NCBI GenBank assembly: GCA_964526295.1
Contig: CAZGKW010000002.1
Location: forward strand, 123,477-187,476
DNA length: 64,000 nucleotides
Origin: CAZGKW01 sp964526295
GTDB lineage: Bacteria > Planctomycetota > Phycisphaerae > FEN-1346
Direction of reading: 5' to 3'
Part shown: positions 25,777 to 35,224 of the stretch, piece by piece
How positions within the stretch are numbered: position 1 is the first letter of the stretch
Layout of the letters: each line of letters starts with the position of its first letter
Notes under the pieces: model-generated
Told to the model about the DNA's origin: nothing
The model's input: only the letters and a program-made list of their open reading frames with translations
Databases searched by the model: none
Position numbers and translations under genes: made by a program

Positions 25777-27632
25777 GCCCCCGCATGGGCCACATGGGCG
25801 ACCCGGAGCAGCCGGTCCCGACGCGTCTGAACCGTCGGGCCGCCAGGCGTCTGTTCGGTTGGCTGAGGCCCTACGGTCGGGCGATCGCGGTGAACGTGCT
25901 GCTGACGTGCCTCCTCTCGATCGTGGGGCTGCTGGTGCCCCTGCTCCTGAGGCGATGCGTCGACCGGATCGTCGAGACCTACCGGTCCCTGGAGGGGCTC
26001 GCCCCGGCCGAGGCCGGGGCCCTCAAGAGCGGTGCCTGGCGCGACGTGATGCTTCTGATCGGCGGGTTCGCGGTCCTGTTCCTGGTGACGAAGGTGATCC
26101 AGCATGTGGAGATCCGGCGGGTCATCACGGTCAGCCAGCGGTTCATGGCCGAGATGCGCCAGCGGTTCTTCCACCACCTCCACGAGCTGAGCCTGGGCTA
26201 CTACGACAGGATGAAGTCGGGCCAGATCATCGCCCGCGGCACGAGCGACATCGACATCCTGGAGCACACCGTCTCGTGGGCGCCGAACCACGTGACGTTT
26301 GCCATCATCACACTGACCGGCACGATCGTGGCGATGGTGGCGATGGACTGGGTCCTGTTTCTGGCCGTGTTCCCCATGATGCCGGCCCTGTTTCTGCTGA
26401 CGAACTGGTTCCGGGTGCGTGCGACGCGGGCGTGGCGCGAGGTCCGGCTCCAGACGGGCCGGCTGACGGCGAACGTGGCCGAGTCGATCGCCGGGGCCAG
26501 GGTCATCCAGGCGTTCGCCCGCAGCCAGAAGAACGAGGAGATCTTCTGGGACCTGACGAGCGAGCTGTACCAGACCCGCATCGAGACGGAGCGCGTCCGC
26601 GGCCGGTACACCATCGGCATGCGGCTCCTTCAGACGCTCATCCCGGCCGTCGTGATCCTGGTGGGGGCGTACCGGATCGCGACGAAGGCGGGGCCCGGTG
26701 CCGAGGCGGCCGGCGTCACGGCGGGCACGGTTGTCGCGTTTTTGGCCTACGTGCACATGTTTTTCTTCCCCATGGAGATGATGAGCGAGCAGTACAACCA
26801 GCTCCTGCACGCCCTGGCGGCGGCCGACCGCGTCATCGAGGTCCTCGACGCCGAGCCCGACATCGTCGACGGCCCCGACGCCGCCCGGCCCGACGACCTC
26901 GAGGGCGAGGTCGAGTTCGACGGCGTCACCTTCGAGTACAAGACGGGCTTGCCGGTCCTGAAGGACGTGTCGTTCCACGTCAAGCCCGGGTCGGTCATCG
27001 CCTTGGTGGGCCCGACGGGGGCGGGCAAGACGACGCTCTGCCGGCTCATCGCCCGGTTCTACGAGGCCCGGCAGGGCGAGGTGCGGATCGACGGCCGCGA
27101 CGTCCGCACCATCGCCCAGGACATCCTCCACAAGCGGATGGGCATTGTCCTCCAGGAGAACTTCCTGTTCGCCGGCACCGTCATAGACAACATCCGCTAC
27201 GGGCGGCCCGAGGCCACCGACTCGGAGGTCATCGAGTGCGCCCGCCGCATCGGCAGCCACTTCGCCATCGAGGCCCTCCCCCGGGGGTACCAGACGACGG
27301 TCGGCGAGCGGGGCTCCACCCTCTCGGCCGGGCAGCGGCAGCTCATCTGCTTCACCCGGGCGATGCTGGCCGATCCGCGGATCCTCATCCTCGACGAGGC
27401 CACCTCGAGCGTCGATACGCAGACGGAGCTGAGGATCCAGGAGGCCCTGCGGCGCCTGACGGAGCGGCGGACGTGCTTCATCGTCGCCCACCGTCTCTCC
27501 ACCGTCCGCCGCGCCGACCGCGTTTACGTCATCGAGGGCGGCCGGATCACGGAGCAGGGCACCCACCCGGAGCTCCTCGCCGCCGGCGGCCGCTACGCAA
27601 CCATGTACCGCGAGTTCATCCGGTCGGAGTAG
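25773..27632 (+). CDS. ABC exporter half-transporter B
   Basis: The 619-residue partner has the same exporter layout. Walker A is GPTGAGKTT (about 412), the Q-loop is IVLQENFLF, Walker B is ILILDEATSSVD (about 537) with the canonical catalytic Glu, and the switch is VAHRLST. Its signature is LSAGQRQ in place of LSGGQ. In heterodimeric exporters the weak ATP site is built from one subunit's non-catalytic Walker B and the other's altered signature, exactly the combination seen between this protein and its partner. An extended segment after the first helix (YRSLEGLAPAEAGALKSG) enlarges the first extracellular loop. It starts at ATG 25773 inside the upstream stop. Confidence 0.92.
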   Translation: MSPRMGHMGDPEQPVPTRLNRRAARRLFGWLRPYGRAIAVNVLLTCLLSIVGLLVPLLLRRCVDRIVETYRSLEGLAPAEAGALKSGAWRDVMLLIGGFAVLFLVTKVIQHVEIRRVITVSQRFMAEMRQRFFHHLHELSLGYYDRMKSGQIIARGTSDIDILEHTVSWAPNHVTFAIITLTGTIVAMVAMDWVLFLAVFPMMPALFLLTNWFRVRATRAWREVRLQTGRLTANVAESIAGARVIQAFARSQKNEEIFWDLTSELYQTRIETERVRGRYTIGMRLLQTLIPAVVILVGAYRIATKAGPGAEAAGVTAGTVVAFLAYVHMFFFPMEMMSEQYNQLLHALAAADRVIEVLDAEPDIVDGPDAARPDDLEGEVEFDGVTFEYKTGLPVLKDVSFHVKPGSVIALVGPTGAGKTTLCRLIARFYEARQGEVRIDGRDVRTIAQDILHKRMGIVLQENFLFAGTVIDNIRYGRPEATDSEVIECARRIGSHFAIEALPRGYQTTVGERGSTLSAGQRQLICFTRAMLADPRILILDEATSSVDTQTELRIQEALRRLTERRTCFIVAHRLSTVRRADRVYVIEGGRITEQGTHPELLAAGGRYATMYREFIRSE

Positions 27633-27696
27633 GTCCGGGGCCCGCCCGGCGGCCACCAGGACGGCCGTTCGTCGCCAGGGCACTCGAAGGGCCGAC

Positions 27697-28512
27697 ATGC
27701 TTCCCGCCAACTACCACCTCCACTCCACCGAGAGCTACGACGGCCACGCCCCGCTCGGCGAGGTCTGCCGGGCCGCCCTCGACGCCGGCTTTACGGACAT
27801 CGGCTTTGCCGAGCACCTCGACTTCGACCGCGACGACCCCGGCTACGGCTACCTCGACTACGACCGGTACCGGGCGGCGGTCGAGGCGGCTCGGGGCGAG
27901 TTCGCCGGCCGCCTCGCCGTCCGCATGGGGGTCGAGTTCGACTTCCGCCGGTCCTACGGCGACGAGCCGCGCCGCGTCCTCGACGGGATGGACTTCGACT
28001 TCACGATCGGCTCGGTCCACAGCGCCGGGGGCGTCCAGATCTGGAAACTCGGCACGGAAGCATACGCCGGCCTCGAGGGGCTCGACCTCCGGGCCCTCCA
28101 GGCCGAGTACTTCGACGAGGTCGAGGCCCTCGTGGCGAGCGGCGGGTGCCACGTCCTCGGCCACTTCGATTACTTCTACAAGCACCGGCCGGAGGTCTTC
28201 GGTCCGCTTCGGGACGATTGGTATTGGGACCGCGTCGGGCGGGTGCTGGGGGAGTGCCTGGAGCGGGGGGTGGCCCTGGAGTCGAACTCGCACCACGTGG
28301 GCGACCGGGGGATGGCCCTGGCGGCCGACGAGGCGATCCTCGCGCGGTACCGGCAGATGGGCGGGCGGCTCCTCGCGGTCGGCGCCGACGCCCACCGGCC
28401 GAGCGACGTCGCGAAGGGTTACGATGTGCTGGAGGCGGCCGTCCGGGCGGCGGGCTTCACGGAAGTGACGGGTTTCGAGGCGGGTCAGCCGTACGCGATT
28501 CCCATCGACTGA
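27697..28512 (+). CDS. hisK: histidinol-phosphatase, PHP (HisJ/HisK) family
   Basis: The 271-residue protein has the PHP metal-site signature at its N terminus (NYHLHSTESYDGHA). Next come AEHLDFDRDDPGYGYLDYDRYRAAVE and MGVEFDF, then FTIGSVHSAGG, GHFDYFYKHRPEVFG, and a C-terminal SNSHHVGDRG and GADAHRPSDV. This arrangement fits HisJ/HisK-type histidinol-phosphatases, which remove phosphate from L-histidinol phosphate in histidine synthesis, although other PHP phosphatases cannot be excluded. It is 64 bases after the ABC exporter genes and convergent with the TIGR03790 gene. Confidence 0.78.
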   Translation: MLPANYHLHSTESYDGHAPLGEVCRAALDAGFTDIGFAEHLDFDRDDPGYGYLDYDRYRAAVEAARGEFAGRLAVRMGVEFDFRRSYGDEPRRVLDGMDFDFTIGSVHSAGGVQIWKLGTEAYAGLEGLDLRALQAEYFDEVEALVASGGCHVLGHFDYFYKHRPEVFGPLRDDWYWDRVGRVLGECLERGVALESNSHHVGDRGMALAADEAILARYRQMGGRLLAVGADAHRPSDVAKGYDVLEAAVRAAGFTEVTGFEAGQPYAIPID

Positions 28513-28520
28513 CGCTCGCG

Positions 28521-28748
28521 CCCATCACCCCCTCTCCCTCGACGGGAAAGGGGCGGGGCGGGGGTGACGAACCACAATCCGGTCCCCCTCGCCCTAAGCG
28601 GATTCAGAAAAGTTTTGCGCGGTCGGTCTCCGTGCCGACCGCGCTTAGCGGCCCGGAGACGCGGCGGGCACAGAGCCCCGCCGCGCCGAAATTTGACACG
28701 ACTTACCTGAACCCGCTTGGCCCTCTTCCGCCAGGGGAGAGGGTTTGA
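28521..28748. repeat. cluster of palindromic repeats between two convergent genes
   Basis: Four elements fill this gap. A CCCTCTCCC...GGGAAAGGGGCGGGG copy (28531-28566) and a shorter CCCTCTTCCGCCAGGGGAGAGGG copy (28721-28744) belong to the dispersed CCCTCTCCC family. Between them are a perfect stem GCGCGGTCGG/CCGACCGCGC (loop of eight, about 28617-28644), enclosed by CTAAGCG/CGCTTAG, and a second stem GCGGCGGG/CCCGCCGC around CACAGAGC (about 28663-28687). They may end transcription from both sides. Confidence 0.65.
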
Positions 28749-28760
28749 AAGGCGCCTCTC

Positions 28761-29909
28761 TCATCGCCGCCGGGCGAACGGCCGGTAGAGCGGGTCGCCG
28801 ATGAAGCACATCTGCCACGACAGCGACGCCTGGGCCATGTAGGCCGCCTCGCCCCAGGAATGGCCCCGCAGCAGGCGGCTGACGAGGACCTCCACGTTCG
28901 GGGTGCCGCCCAGGAACGGCTCGTAGACCGCCCCCGCCGTCACGCAAGCCCCGTGCGCCAGGAGCGGCCCCACCCAGTGGCCCTCGGTCGAGCGGATGTC
29001 GGCCCCGGAGAAGCTCTGGAGGTGGTACGCGATGGCCCCCCGCTCGAACCGGAAGCCGGGCTTCACCATCGGGCCGCCGGCGTTGGCGTGGTACCATCCC
29101 AGGTAGATCGCCGCGTCGGGCATGGGGTGATTGAGCGGCAAAATCTCCGGGCGGTCGTCGAGCTCCGTCTCGTACCCGGCGGCCCGGAGCGCGGCGGCGG
29201 CCCGCTTGAGCCACACGTCGCCCGTCAGGTACCCGCCCCCCTTGAGGCCCCGGGCGTCGACGTAGGCCCGGCCCTTGAGACCATGCTTCTCGGCCCAGAC
29301 GGCGTCGTCGACCAGGCGGCGGGCGATCTCGGCGCTCGGCCCGTCGAGCCGCGTCACCAGGACCATGTCCTCGTCCAGGGGCGACCCGAACGGTGCCGAC
29401 GCCCCGTAGTAGGGGTTGCGGAGCGGGCCGACGAGGTTGTGCCGGCCGCCGGGCGCCAGGGCCAGCTCCGAATCGACCCCCGCCGCCCGCGACATGTGCA
29501 TCGTCTCGACCTGCTCGTAGCCCTTGATCTTGACCGGCACGCCGTAGACCGGCACGAGGTACTTGGCGCGCCGCTGCCTGAGCGCCAGGCGGAGCGTCCC
29601 GTCGGGCAGACGGACGTCGACGCGGCCCTCCCACCGCTTGAGGAACGCCCGGAACGGTTCCCACAGCGTGCGGTTGAACTGCTCGCGGGTGATCTCGGCC
29701 TCGGCCGGCGCCTCGACCAGCAGGAGGTTCTCCTCCGGGATGCCCCGGGCGGCCAGGTAATGGCGGGCCACCTCGACCCCTTCCGGGACCGTTTCGGACG
29801 CCAGGACGAGCGTCTTCTCCGCTTCCGGGTGGGCGGCACGGACGGGCAGGGCGAGGACGGCCAGGAGGGCAACCAGGAGTGCGGCGGCAGCGAAGGACTT
29901 CAGCGGCAT
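28761..29909 (-). CDS. TIGR03790-family secreted protein
   Basis: The 382-residue protein has a signal peptide (FAAAALLVALLAVLALPVRAA). Its sequence begins VLASETVPEGVEVARHYLAARGIPEENLL and contains YLVPVYGVPVKIKG and LVTRLDGPSAEIARRLVDDA. It ends HGACVTAGAVYEPFLGGTPNVEVLVSRLLRGHSWGEAAYMAQASLSWQMCFIGDPLYRPF. This is the TIGR03790 pattern, a family of unknown function found in Planctomycetota, Verrucomicrobia and Acidobacteria, distantly caspase/gingipain-like in its final 'GDPLY.P' motif. Whether it is proteolytic is inference. It is followed on the same strand by no close gene. Confidence 0.85.
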   Translation of the reverse strand: MPLKSFAAAALLVALLAVLALPVRAAHPEAEKTLVLASETVPEGVEVARHYLAARGIPEENLLLVEAPAEAEITREQFNRTLWEPFRAFLKRWEGRVDVRLPDGTLRLALRQRRAKYLVPVYGVPVKIKGYEQVETMHMSRAAGVDSELALAPGGRHNLVGPLRNPYYGASAPFGSPLDEDMVLVTRLDGPSAEIARRLVDDAVWAEKHGLKGRAYVDARGLKGGGYLTGDVWLKRAAAALRAAGYETELDDRPEILPLNHPMPDAAIYLGWYHANAGGPMVKPGFRFERGAIAYHLQSFSGADIRSTEGHWVGPLLAHGACVTAGAVYEPFLGGTPNVEVLVSRLLRGHSWGEAAYMAQASLSWQMCFIGDPLYRPFARRR

Positions 29910-29968
29910 CGCGTCTCCGTGGGACTCACAGTCGGGAACAATGGCACACGCGCTTCACCCCGGGCCGC

Positions 29969-30376
29969 CTATCCGCCCGGCGGCCCCGCCACCTCTTCCA
30001 GCACGTGGTCCTCGACGTAGATCGGCGTCTCGTTGGCGGCGGCCAGGGCGATGGCGTCCGAGGGCCGCGAGTCGACGAAAATCTGGTCCCCGTTCCGCTC
30101 GATCACCAGGTTGGCGTAGAACGTGTGGTCCTTGAGGTTCGTGACGATGATCCGGTCGAGCCGGCCGCCCATGGCCTCGATGACGCCGTCCAGAAGGTCG
30201 TGCGTCATGGGGCGCGGCAGGACGTGGCCCTTGAGGCGGCGGTCGATGGCGGCGGCCTCGAAGAAGCCGATGACGATGGGGAACGCCCGGGCCCCATCGG
30301 ATTCCTTCAGGACGATGATCTGATGGTCGCCCGTCTCGGTGATCATGATGCGGACGAGTTCACAGCGGATCTGCAT
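29969..30376 (-). CDS. bifunctional nuclease domain protein (DUF151/BFN)
   Basis: The 135-residue protein is almost entirely one BFN domain: GDHQIIVLKESDGARAFPIVIGFFEAAAIDRRL, RPMTHDLLDGVIEAMGGRLDRIIVTNLKDHTFYANLVI and SRPSDAIALAAANETPIYVEDHVLEE. Plant and Thermotoga relatives are described as having DNase and RNase activities; the bacterial role is poorly known. ATG 30376 follows a GGGAGG site, and 49 upstream in-frame codons are left out because they look like intergenic sequence. It lies downstream of valS on the same strand. Confidence 0.85.
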   Translation of the reverse strand: MQIRCELVRIMITETGDHQIIVLKESDGARAFPIVIGFFEAAAIDRRLKGHVLPRPMTHDLLDGVIEAMGGRLDRIIVTNLKDHTFYANLVIERNGDQIFVDSRPSDAIALAAANETPIYVEDHVLEEVAGPPGG

Positions 30377-30499
30377 GGGAGGGCCTCCCAGCTTGCCCTG
30401 GACCTGTCGAGGGGCCTGGCCGGAACCACCGGACGAACCACTGCATTCTACCGCGCTTCGAGCGCCGAGCAAGCTGGAATCACAGAGCACCCTTTGGAG

Positions 30500-30519
30500 C
30501 CCGCCGCGGAAGCGGCGGG
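30500..30519. repeat. GC hairpin between valS and the BFN gene
   Basis: A perfect eight-base stem CCCGCCGC/GCGGCGGG with a GGAA loop. The reverse complement of the hairpin inside the Pus10 gene (54814-54833) differs from it by one base. It is downstream of valS and may end its transcript. Confidence 0.7.
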
Positions 30520-30551
30520 GCACTCGTGGCCGCGCTGTCCCCCCGCCCGTG

Positions 30552-33476
30552 CTACCCCAGCTCCGCCAGGTTCTTCTCGAGGGCCGCGATGGCCTCCCGG
30601 ACCTCCTCGGCCCGGCGGCGCTCCCGCTGGACGACCTCGGCGGGGGCTTTGCTCGTGAAGTTCTCGTTGGCCAGCTTCTTCTCGACGCCCGCGAGGAACT
30701 GCCGCTCCTTCTCGATCCGCTCCTGGAGCCGTTTCCGCTCGGCCTCGAGGTCGATCAGGCCCTCCAGCGGCACGTAGACCTCGGCCCCGGGGACCACCTC
30801 GGTGGCCGAGTGGGGGGGCTTGATCATGTTCGGGCCGGCCTTCAGGGCGTCGACGCTTGCCAGCCGCCGGACCAGCCCTTCGGCCTCCAGCAGCACCCGC
30901 GACGCCGTAATGTCGGCCTTGACGAAGCACCGGACGCTCGTCGTCGGGGGGACCTTGAACTTGCTCCGGATGTTGCGGACGCCGCGGACGACCTCCTGGA
31001 CGGCCGCGAAGTGGCCGTCGGCGGTCTCGTCGAGCAGCACGTCGGTTCGAGCCGGCCAGGCGGCGGCGATCAGCCGCTCGCTCTGTGGCGCTTCGGCGAG
31101 CCCCGCCAAACCCCGGTCAGGCACGACGCCGTTCAGGCCTTCCCACACGGCCTCCGTCACGAACGGCAGGAACGGGTGGAGCATGCGAAGCGCCCGGTCC
31201 AGGGCGAACGCCAGCACCCGCTGGGCCGTCGCCTGCTCGGCCTCGTCCGAGAGCCGCGGCTTGACGGCCTCCAGGTACCAGTCGCACAGGTCGCCCCAGA
31301 AGAAGTCGTAGAGCGTCATAAGGCCGGCCTGGAACTGGAAACCCTCGAGCTGGGTATCGACATTCCGCAGGGCCTTCTCGGCTCGCGACAGGACCCACCG
31401 GTCCTCCCAACGCATCGACTCGGTGTCGAACTCGGCCTCGGCGGCGCCTTCGAGGTTCATCAGGGCGAACCGCGCCGCGTTCCACAGTTTGTTGCAGAAG
31501 TTGCGGCCCATGTCGAACTTCGGGCTCGTGTTGCGGCCCGTCTCGGGGTCCACCTCGACCGGCATCCGCACGTCCTGCGTCTCGGTGGTCATCCAGGCCA
31601 GCGTGAACCGCAGGGCGTCGGCCCCGTGGGTCGCGACCACGTCCAGCGGGTCGACCCCGTTGCCGAGGGACTTCTTCATCGGCCGACCTTCGCCGTCCTG
31701 GATCATCGCGTGGATGTAGACGTCGGTGAAGGGCACGTCGTCGTCGCCCGGCTCGTAGCCCTCTTTGAGGCCCGCGACGGGCCGGTTGTAGAGGCCCATC
31801 ATGACCATCCGGGCGACCCACAGGGTGATGATCTCGCGGGCCGTCACCAGCACGTCCGTCGGGTAGAACGCCTTCAGGTCGTCGGTCGGCTCGGGCCAGC
31901 CGAGCGTCGAGAACGGCCACAGGGCCGACGAGAACCACGTGTCGAGGACGTCCGGGTCCTGCTCCCAGCCGGCCTCCTCCAGCCGCCGTTCCAGCTCCGC
32001 GTTCTCCTCGGGCGAGGAGACGTGGGTGCGGATCCAGCCTTCCTCCTCCGGGTGGGGCTCGACCCGAAGGAAATGTTCGCCCGCGCCCTTGAGGTAATGC
32101 CCGAACTGACCGCCGACGGCCCGGTCGAGCGCCGCACAGACCTGAGCGTCGGGCCCCCGGTCCGGGCACGGCTCCGGCGAGACGTCGGCCGGCAACTCCA
32201 GGTCCCTGGACCAGATCGGTATCTGGTGGCCCCACCAGAGCTGCCGCGAGATGCACCAGTCCCGCTTCTGGCCCAGCCACGCCAGGTACGTCCGGGCGTA
32301 CCGGTCCGGGTGGAACCGGACCCGCCCGTCCTCGACCGCCGCCATCGTCTCGTCGGCCAGGGCGCTCATCTTCATCCACCACTGATCCGAGAGGTACGGC
32401 TCGACGGGCGTCTTGGACCGATCCGAATGGCCGATCTCGGTCTGGTAGTCCTCGACGCGCTCCAGCAGCCCTTGCGATTCGAGGTCGGCGACCACCTTTC
32501 TGCGGGCCTCGAACCGGTCCAGCCCCTCGTACGGGCCGCCATTCTCGTTGATCCGTCCGTCGGGCGTCAGGATGTTGACCATCTCCAGGTCGTTCCTCAG
32601 GCCCGCCTCGTAGTCGTTCGGGTCGTGGGCCGGGGTCACCTTGACGCACCCCGAGCCGAACTCCGGGTCCACGAGCAGGCCGTCGGCGACGACCGGAATC
32701 TCCCGCTCCAGAAGCGGCAGAACGACCGTTCTGCCCACCAGGTCGGCGTAGCGGTCGTCCTTCGGATGGACGGCCACGGCCGTATCGCCGAGCATCGTCT
32801 CGGGTCGCGTCGTCGCCACGGTCACGAATCGGCCTTCGTCGCCCTTGACCGGGTAGCGGATGTGCCACAGGTGGCCCGCGACGGTCTCGTGGTAGACCTC
32901 GTCGTCGGCGACGGCGGTCTGGAGGTGGGTGTCCCAGTTGACGAGCCGCTTGCCGCGGTAGATGAGCCCGCCGGAGAACATGCGGAAGAAGGCGGTGCGG
33001 ACCGCCCGGGAGAGCGTTTCGTCGAGGGTGAAGCGGGTCCGCCGCCAGTCGCAGGAGGAGCCGATCTTTCGGAGCTGCTCGAGGATCAGGTCGCCGGACC
33101 GCTGCCGCCAGGCCCAGATCCGCTCGACGAGGCCCTCGCGTCCGACGTCGTGACGGGTCTTGCCCTCTTGCTCCAGGAGCCTCCGTTCGACGACCGCCTG
33201 GGTGGCGATGCCGGCGTGGTCCGTGCCGGGCAGCCAGAGGGTCTTGCGGCCCTGCATCCGCCGCCACCGGGCCAGGATGTCCTGGAGGGTGTTGTTGAGG
33301 GCGTGGCCCAGGTGGAGCCGGTCGGTGACGTTCGGCGGGGGGATGACGATGGTGAACGGCTCGCCCGGGTCGTCGGGCTCGGCGTGGAAGTGCCCCCCGG
33401 CCTCCCATGCCTCGTAGACGCGGTCCTCGACGGCCGCGGGGTCGTAGGTCTTCGAGAGTGGCTCGGCGTCACTCAT
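30552..33476 (-). CDS. valS: valyl-tRNA synthetase
   Basis: The 974-residue class I synthetase charges tRNA-Val. It has IVIPPPNVTDRLHLGHAL (HIGH motif as HLGH at 55-58; the usual Gly before it is Asp here), TLWLPGTDHAGIATQ, and an editing domain with TTRPETMLGDTAVAVHP. GRPMKKSLGNGVDP follows near residue 600 (KMSKS region). The anticodon-binding domain is followed by a C-terminal coiled-coil arm (LIDLEAERKRLQERIEKE...VVQRERRRAEEVREAIAALE). Length is normal for ValS. The ATG at 33476 overlaps the end of cimA by eight bases, so the two genes are co-transcribed. Confidence 0.96.
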   Translation of the reverse strand: MSDAEPLSKTYDPAAVEDRVYEAWEAGGHFHAEPDDPGEPFTIVIPPPNVTDRLHLGHALNNTLQDILARWRRMQGRKTLWLPGTDHAGIATQAVVERRLLEQEGKTRHDVGREGLVERIWAWRQRSGDLILEQLRKIGSSCDWRRTRFTLDETLSRAVRTAFFRMFSGGLIYRGKRLVNWDTHLQTAVADDEVYHETVAGHLWHIRYPVKGDEGRFVTVATTRPETMLGDTAVAVHPKDDRYADLVGRTVVLPLLEREIPVVADGLLVDPEFGSGCVKVTPAHDPNDYEAGLRNDLEMVNILTPDGRINENGGPYEGLDRFEARRKVVADLESQGLLERVEDYQTEIGHSDRSKTPVEPYLSDQWWMKMSALADETMAAVEDGRVRFHPDRYARTYLAWLGQKRDWCISRQLWWGHQIPIWSRDLELPADVSPEPCPDRGPDAQVCAALDRAVGGQFGHYLKGAGEHFLRVEPHPEEEGWIRTHVSSPEENAELERRLEEAGWEQDPDVLDTWFSSALWPFSTLGWPEPTDDLKAFYPTDVLVTAREIITLWVARMVMMGLYNRPVAGLKEGYEPGDDDVPFTDVYIHAMIQDGEGRPMKKSLGNGVDPLDVVATHGADALRFTLAWMTTETQDVRMPVEVDPETGRNTSPKFDMGRNFCNKLWNAARFALMNLEGAAEAEFDTESMRWEDRWVLSRAEKALRNVDTQLEGFQFQAGLMTLYDFFWGDLCDWYLEAVKPRLSDEAEQATAQRVLAFALDRALRMLHPFLPFVTEAVWEGLNGVVPDRGLAGLAEAPQSERLIAAAWPARTDVLLDETADGHFAAVQEVVRGVRNIRSKFKVPPTTSVRCFVKADITASRVLLEAEGLVRRLASVDALKAGPNMIKPPHSATEVVPGAEVYVPLEGLIDLEAERKRLQERIEKERQFLAGVEKKLANENFTSKAPAEVVQRERRRAEEVREAIAALEKNLAELG

Positions 33477-35040
33477 GGCGGTTCTCTTCGTCTTTCGTGA
33501 GCTTGTACTCGATGCTGTCGACCAAGGCGATCCAGGAGGCGTCGATGATGTTCTCCGAGACGCCGACCGTCCCCCAGTGCTGCCGCCGGTCCTTCGACTC
33601 GATGACGACGCGGACGCGTGCGGCCGTGCCGGCCCCGGAGTTGATGACGCGGACCTTGTAGTCCGTCAGGCTCATCTGGGCGAGGTTCGGGTACCCCGGC
33701 AGGAGGGCCTTTCGGAGGGCCCCGTCGAGGGCGTTGACCGGGCCGTCGCCCTCGGCCACGGTGTGCTGCCACTGGCCGCCGACCGAGATCTTGACGGTCG
33801 CCTCCGTGCCGGGCGACCGGTCGTTGTCCTTCTTGATGGCGACCGAGTAGTGGTCGAGGTCGAAGTGGGGCGTGTGTCGGCCCGCCAGGCGACGGACGAG
33901 CAGCTCGAACGAGGCCTCGGCCGCTTCGAACTGGTACCCGAGGTTCTCCTGCCGCTGGACCTCCTCCAGGACCCGGGCCTGGAGCGCCCGATCGCCCTCG
34001 AAGTCTGTCCCGAGGAGCTTCGAGAGGATGGTGGCGTGGCCGGAAAGCTCGCTGACGAGGATCCGCCGCGTGTTGCCCACCTCGCTCGGGTCGACGTGCT
34101 CGTAGGTCCGGCGGTCGCGGGCGACGGCCGAGACGTGCATGCCGCCCTTGTGGGCGAACGCGCTCGGCCCGACGTAGGGCTGGTTCGGCACCAGCATCAT
34201 GTTGGCCACCTCGTAGACGAACCGCGAGACCTCCGTCAGCTTGGCCAGGTTCTCCCGGCCGACACACTCGCGGCCCATCTTGAGCTGGAGGGCGGGCAGG
34301 ACCTGGCAGAGGTCCGCATTGCCGCACCGCTCCCCGAGGCCGTTGACGGTGCCCTGGACCTGCTCGCAGCCCGCCCGCACGGCGGCCAGCGTGTTGGCGA
34401 CCGCCAGGCCGGCGTCGTTGTGGCAGTGGATGCCCAGCGGCCCGCCCACCTCGCGGAGGGCGACTTTGGTGGTCTCGGCGACCTCCTCGGGGAGGGCCCC
34501 GCCGTTGGTGTCGCACAGGACCAACCGGTCGGCCCCCGCCTCCCGGGCGGCCCGCAGGCACTTCAGGGCGTACTCGGGGTTGGCTCTGTGGCCGTCGAAG
34601 TAGTGCTCGGCGTCGAAGAGGACCTCCCGGCCGGCCGCCTTGAGAAACCGGACCGAGTCGGCCACCATCGCCAGGTTCTCCTCCAGGTCGGTCCGAAGGG
34701 CCGCCTCGACGTGGAAGTCCCACGCCTTGCCCACCAGGGCCACGGCGGGCGTCTCGGCCGCGAGGAGCGCCTGGAGTCCGGCGTCCTCCTCGGCCGGGAC
34801 GCCCTTGCGGCGGGTCATGCCGAAGGCCGCGATCTTCGCGCGGGAGAGGCCGAGGCCCCGGGCTTCGGCGAAGAAGGCCTCGTCCTTCGGGTTCGAGGCG
34901 GGGTACCCGCCCTCGACGTAGTCGACGCCGAGGTCGTCGAGGCGGCGGGCGATCTCGAGCTTGTCCTGGAGCGAGAAGCTGACGCCCTCGCCCTGGGTCC
35001 CGTCGCGGAGCGTCGTATCGTAAACCGTTATGCGATCCAT
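33469..35040 (-). CDS. cimA: (R)-citramalate synthase, CimA type
   Basis: The 523-residue enzyme should condense acetyl-CoA with pyruvate to citramalate, the first step of the pyruvate route to isoleucine. It has DTTLRDGTQGEGVSFSLQDKL at the N terminus, VLCDTNGGALPEEVAET, HCHNDAGLAVANTLAAVRAG and NGLGERCGNADL of the HMGL-like barrel. FAHKGGMHVSAVARD follows, then a C-terminal LeuA-type allosteric dimerisation domain (ATVKISVGGQWQHTVAEGDGPVNALDGALRKAL...LTDYKVRVINSG). This is the TIGR00977 layout, distinct from 2-isopropylmalate synthase. ATG 35040 is chosen because the TIM-barrel domain begins immediately after it. Confidence 0.92.
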   Translation of the reverse strand: MDRITVYDTTLRDGTQGEGVSFSLQDKLEIARRLDDLGVDYVEGGYPASNPKDEAFFAEARGLGLSRAKIAAFGMTRRKGVPAEEDAGLQALLAAETPAVALVGKAWDFHVEAALRTDLEENLAMVADSVRFLKAAGREVLFDAEHYFDGHRANPEYALKCLRAAREAGADRLVLCDTNGGALPEEVAETTKVALREVGGPLGIHCHNDAGLAVANTLAAVRAGCEQVQGTVNGLGERCGNADLCQVLPALQLKMGRECVGRENLAKLTEVSRFVYEVANMMLVPNQPYVGPSAFAHKGGMHVSAVARDRRTYEHVDPSEVGNTRRILVSELSGHATILSKLLGTDFEGDRALQARVLEEVQRQENLGYQFEAAEASFELLVRRLAGRHTPHFDLDHYSVAIKKDNDRSPGTEATVKISVGGQWQHTVAEGDGPVNALDGALRKALLPGYPNLAQMSLTDYKVRVINSGAGTAARVRVVIESKDRRQHWGTVGVSENIIDASWIALVDSIEYKLTKDEENRHE

Positions 35041-35126
35041 GGTCGGCTGCCTCGCCCTTGTGTGGGGCCGCGCGTGTGGCCCGATAACGATACCGGTGCG
35101 TGGGCCGATTGTCAAAGCCATGAGGG

Positions 35127-35224
35127 CCCCCGGACCGCAGTCGGGGGGCGTTTGCCTGCCTGTCACATGGCGCCTGCCCTTGGCGCGGCGCTTCACCCAA
35201 GCCCCTGGTCTGCGCACCGGGGGC
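35127..35224 (+). repeat. BIME-like repeat, left copy, flanking the first transposase
   Basis: A 98-bp unit made of two inverted REP-like hairpins. The first has GC arms around CGCAG and the second is CCCCTGGT-CTGCGC-ACCGGGGG, so the loops are mutual reverse complements. About 80 % identical by eye, over the alignable part, to the copy at 35835-35932 and in the same orientation. Confidence 0.78.

Noticed and set aside
23895..27632. A single 1245-codon open frame that looks like one giant protein across both ABC genes
   Set aside because: Its first half is an out-of-frame shadow of half-transporter A; the real second gene starts at ATG 25773.
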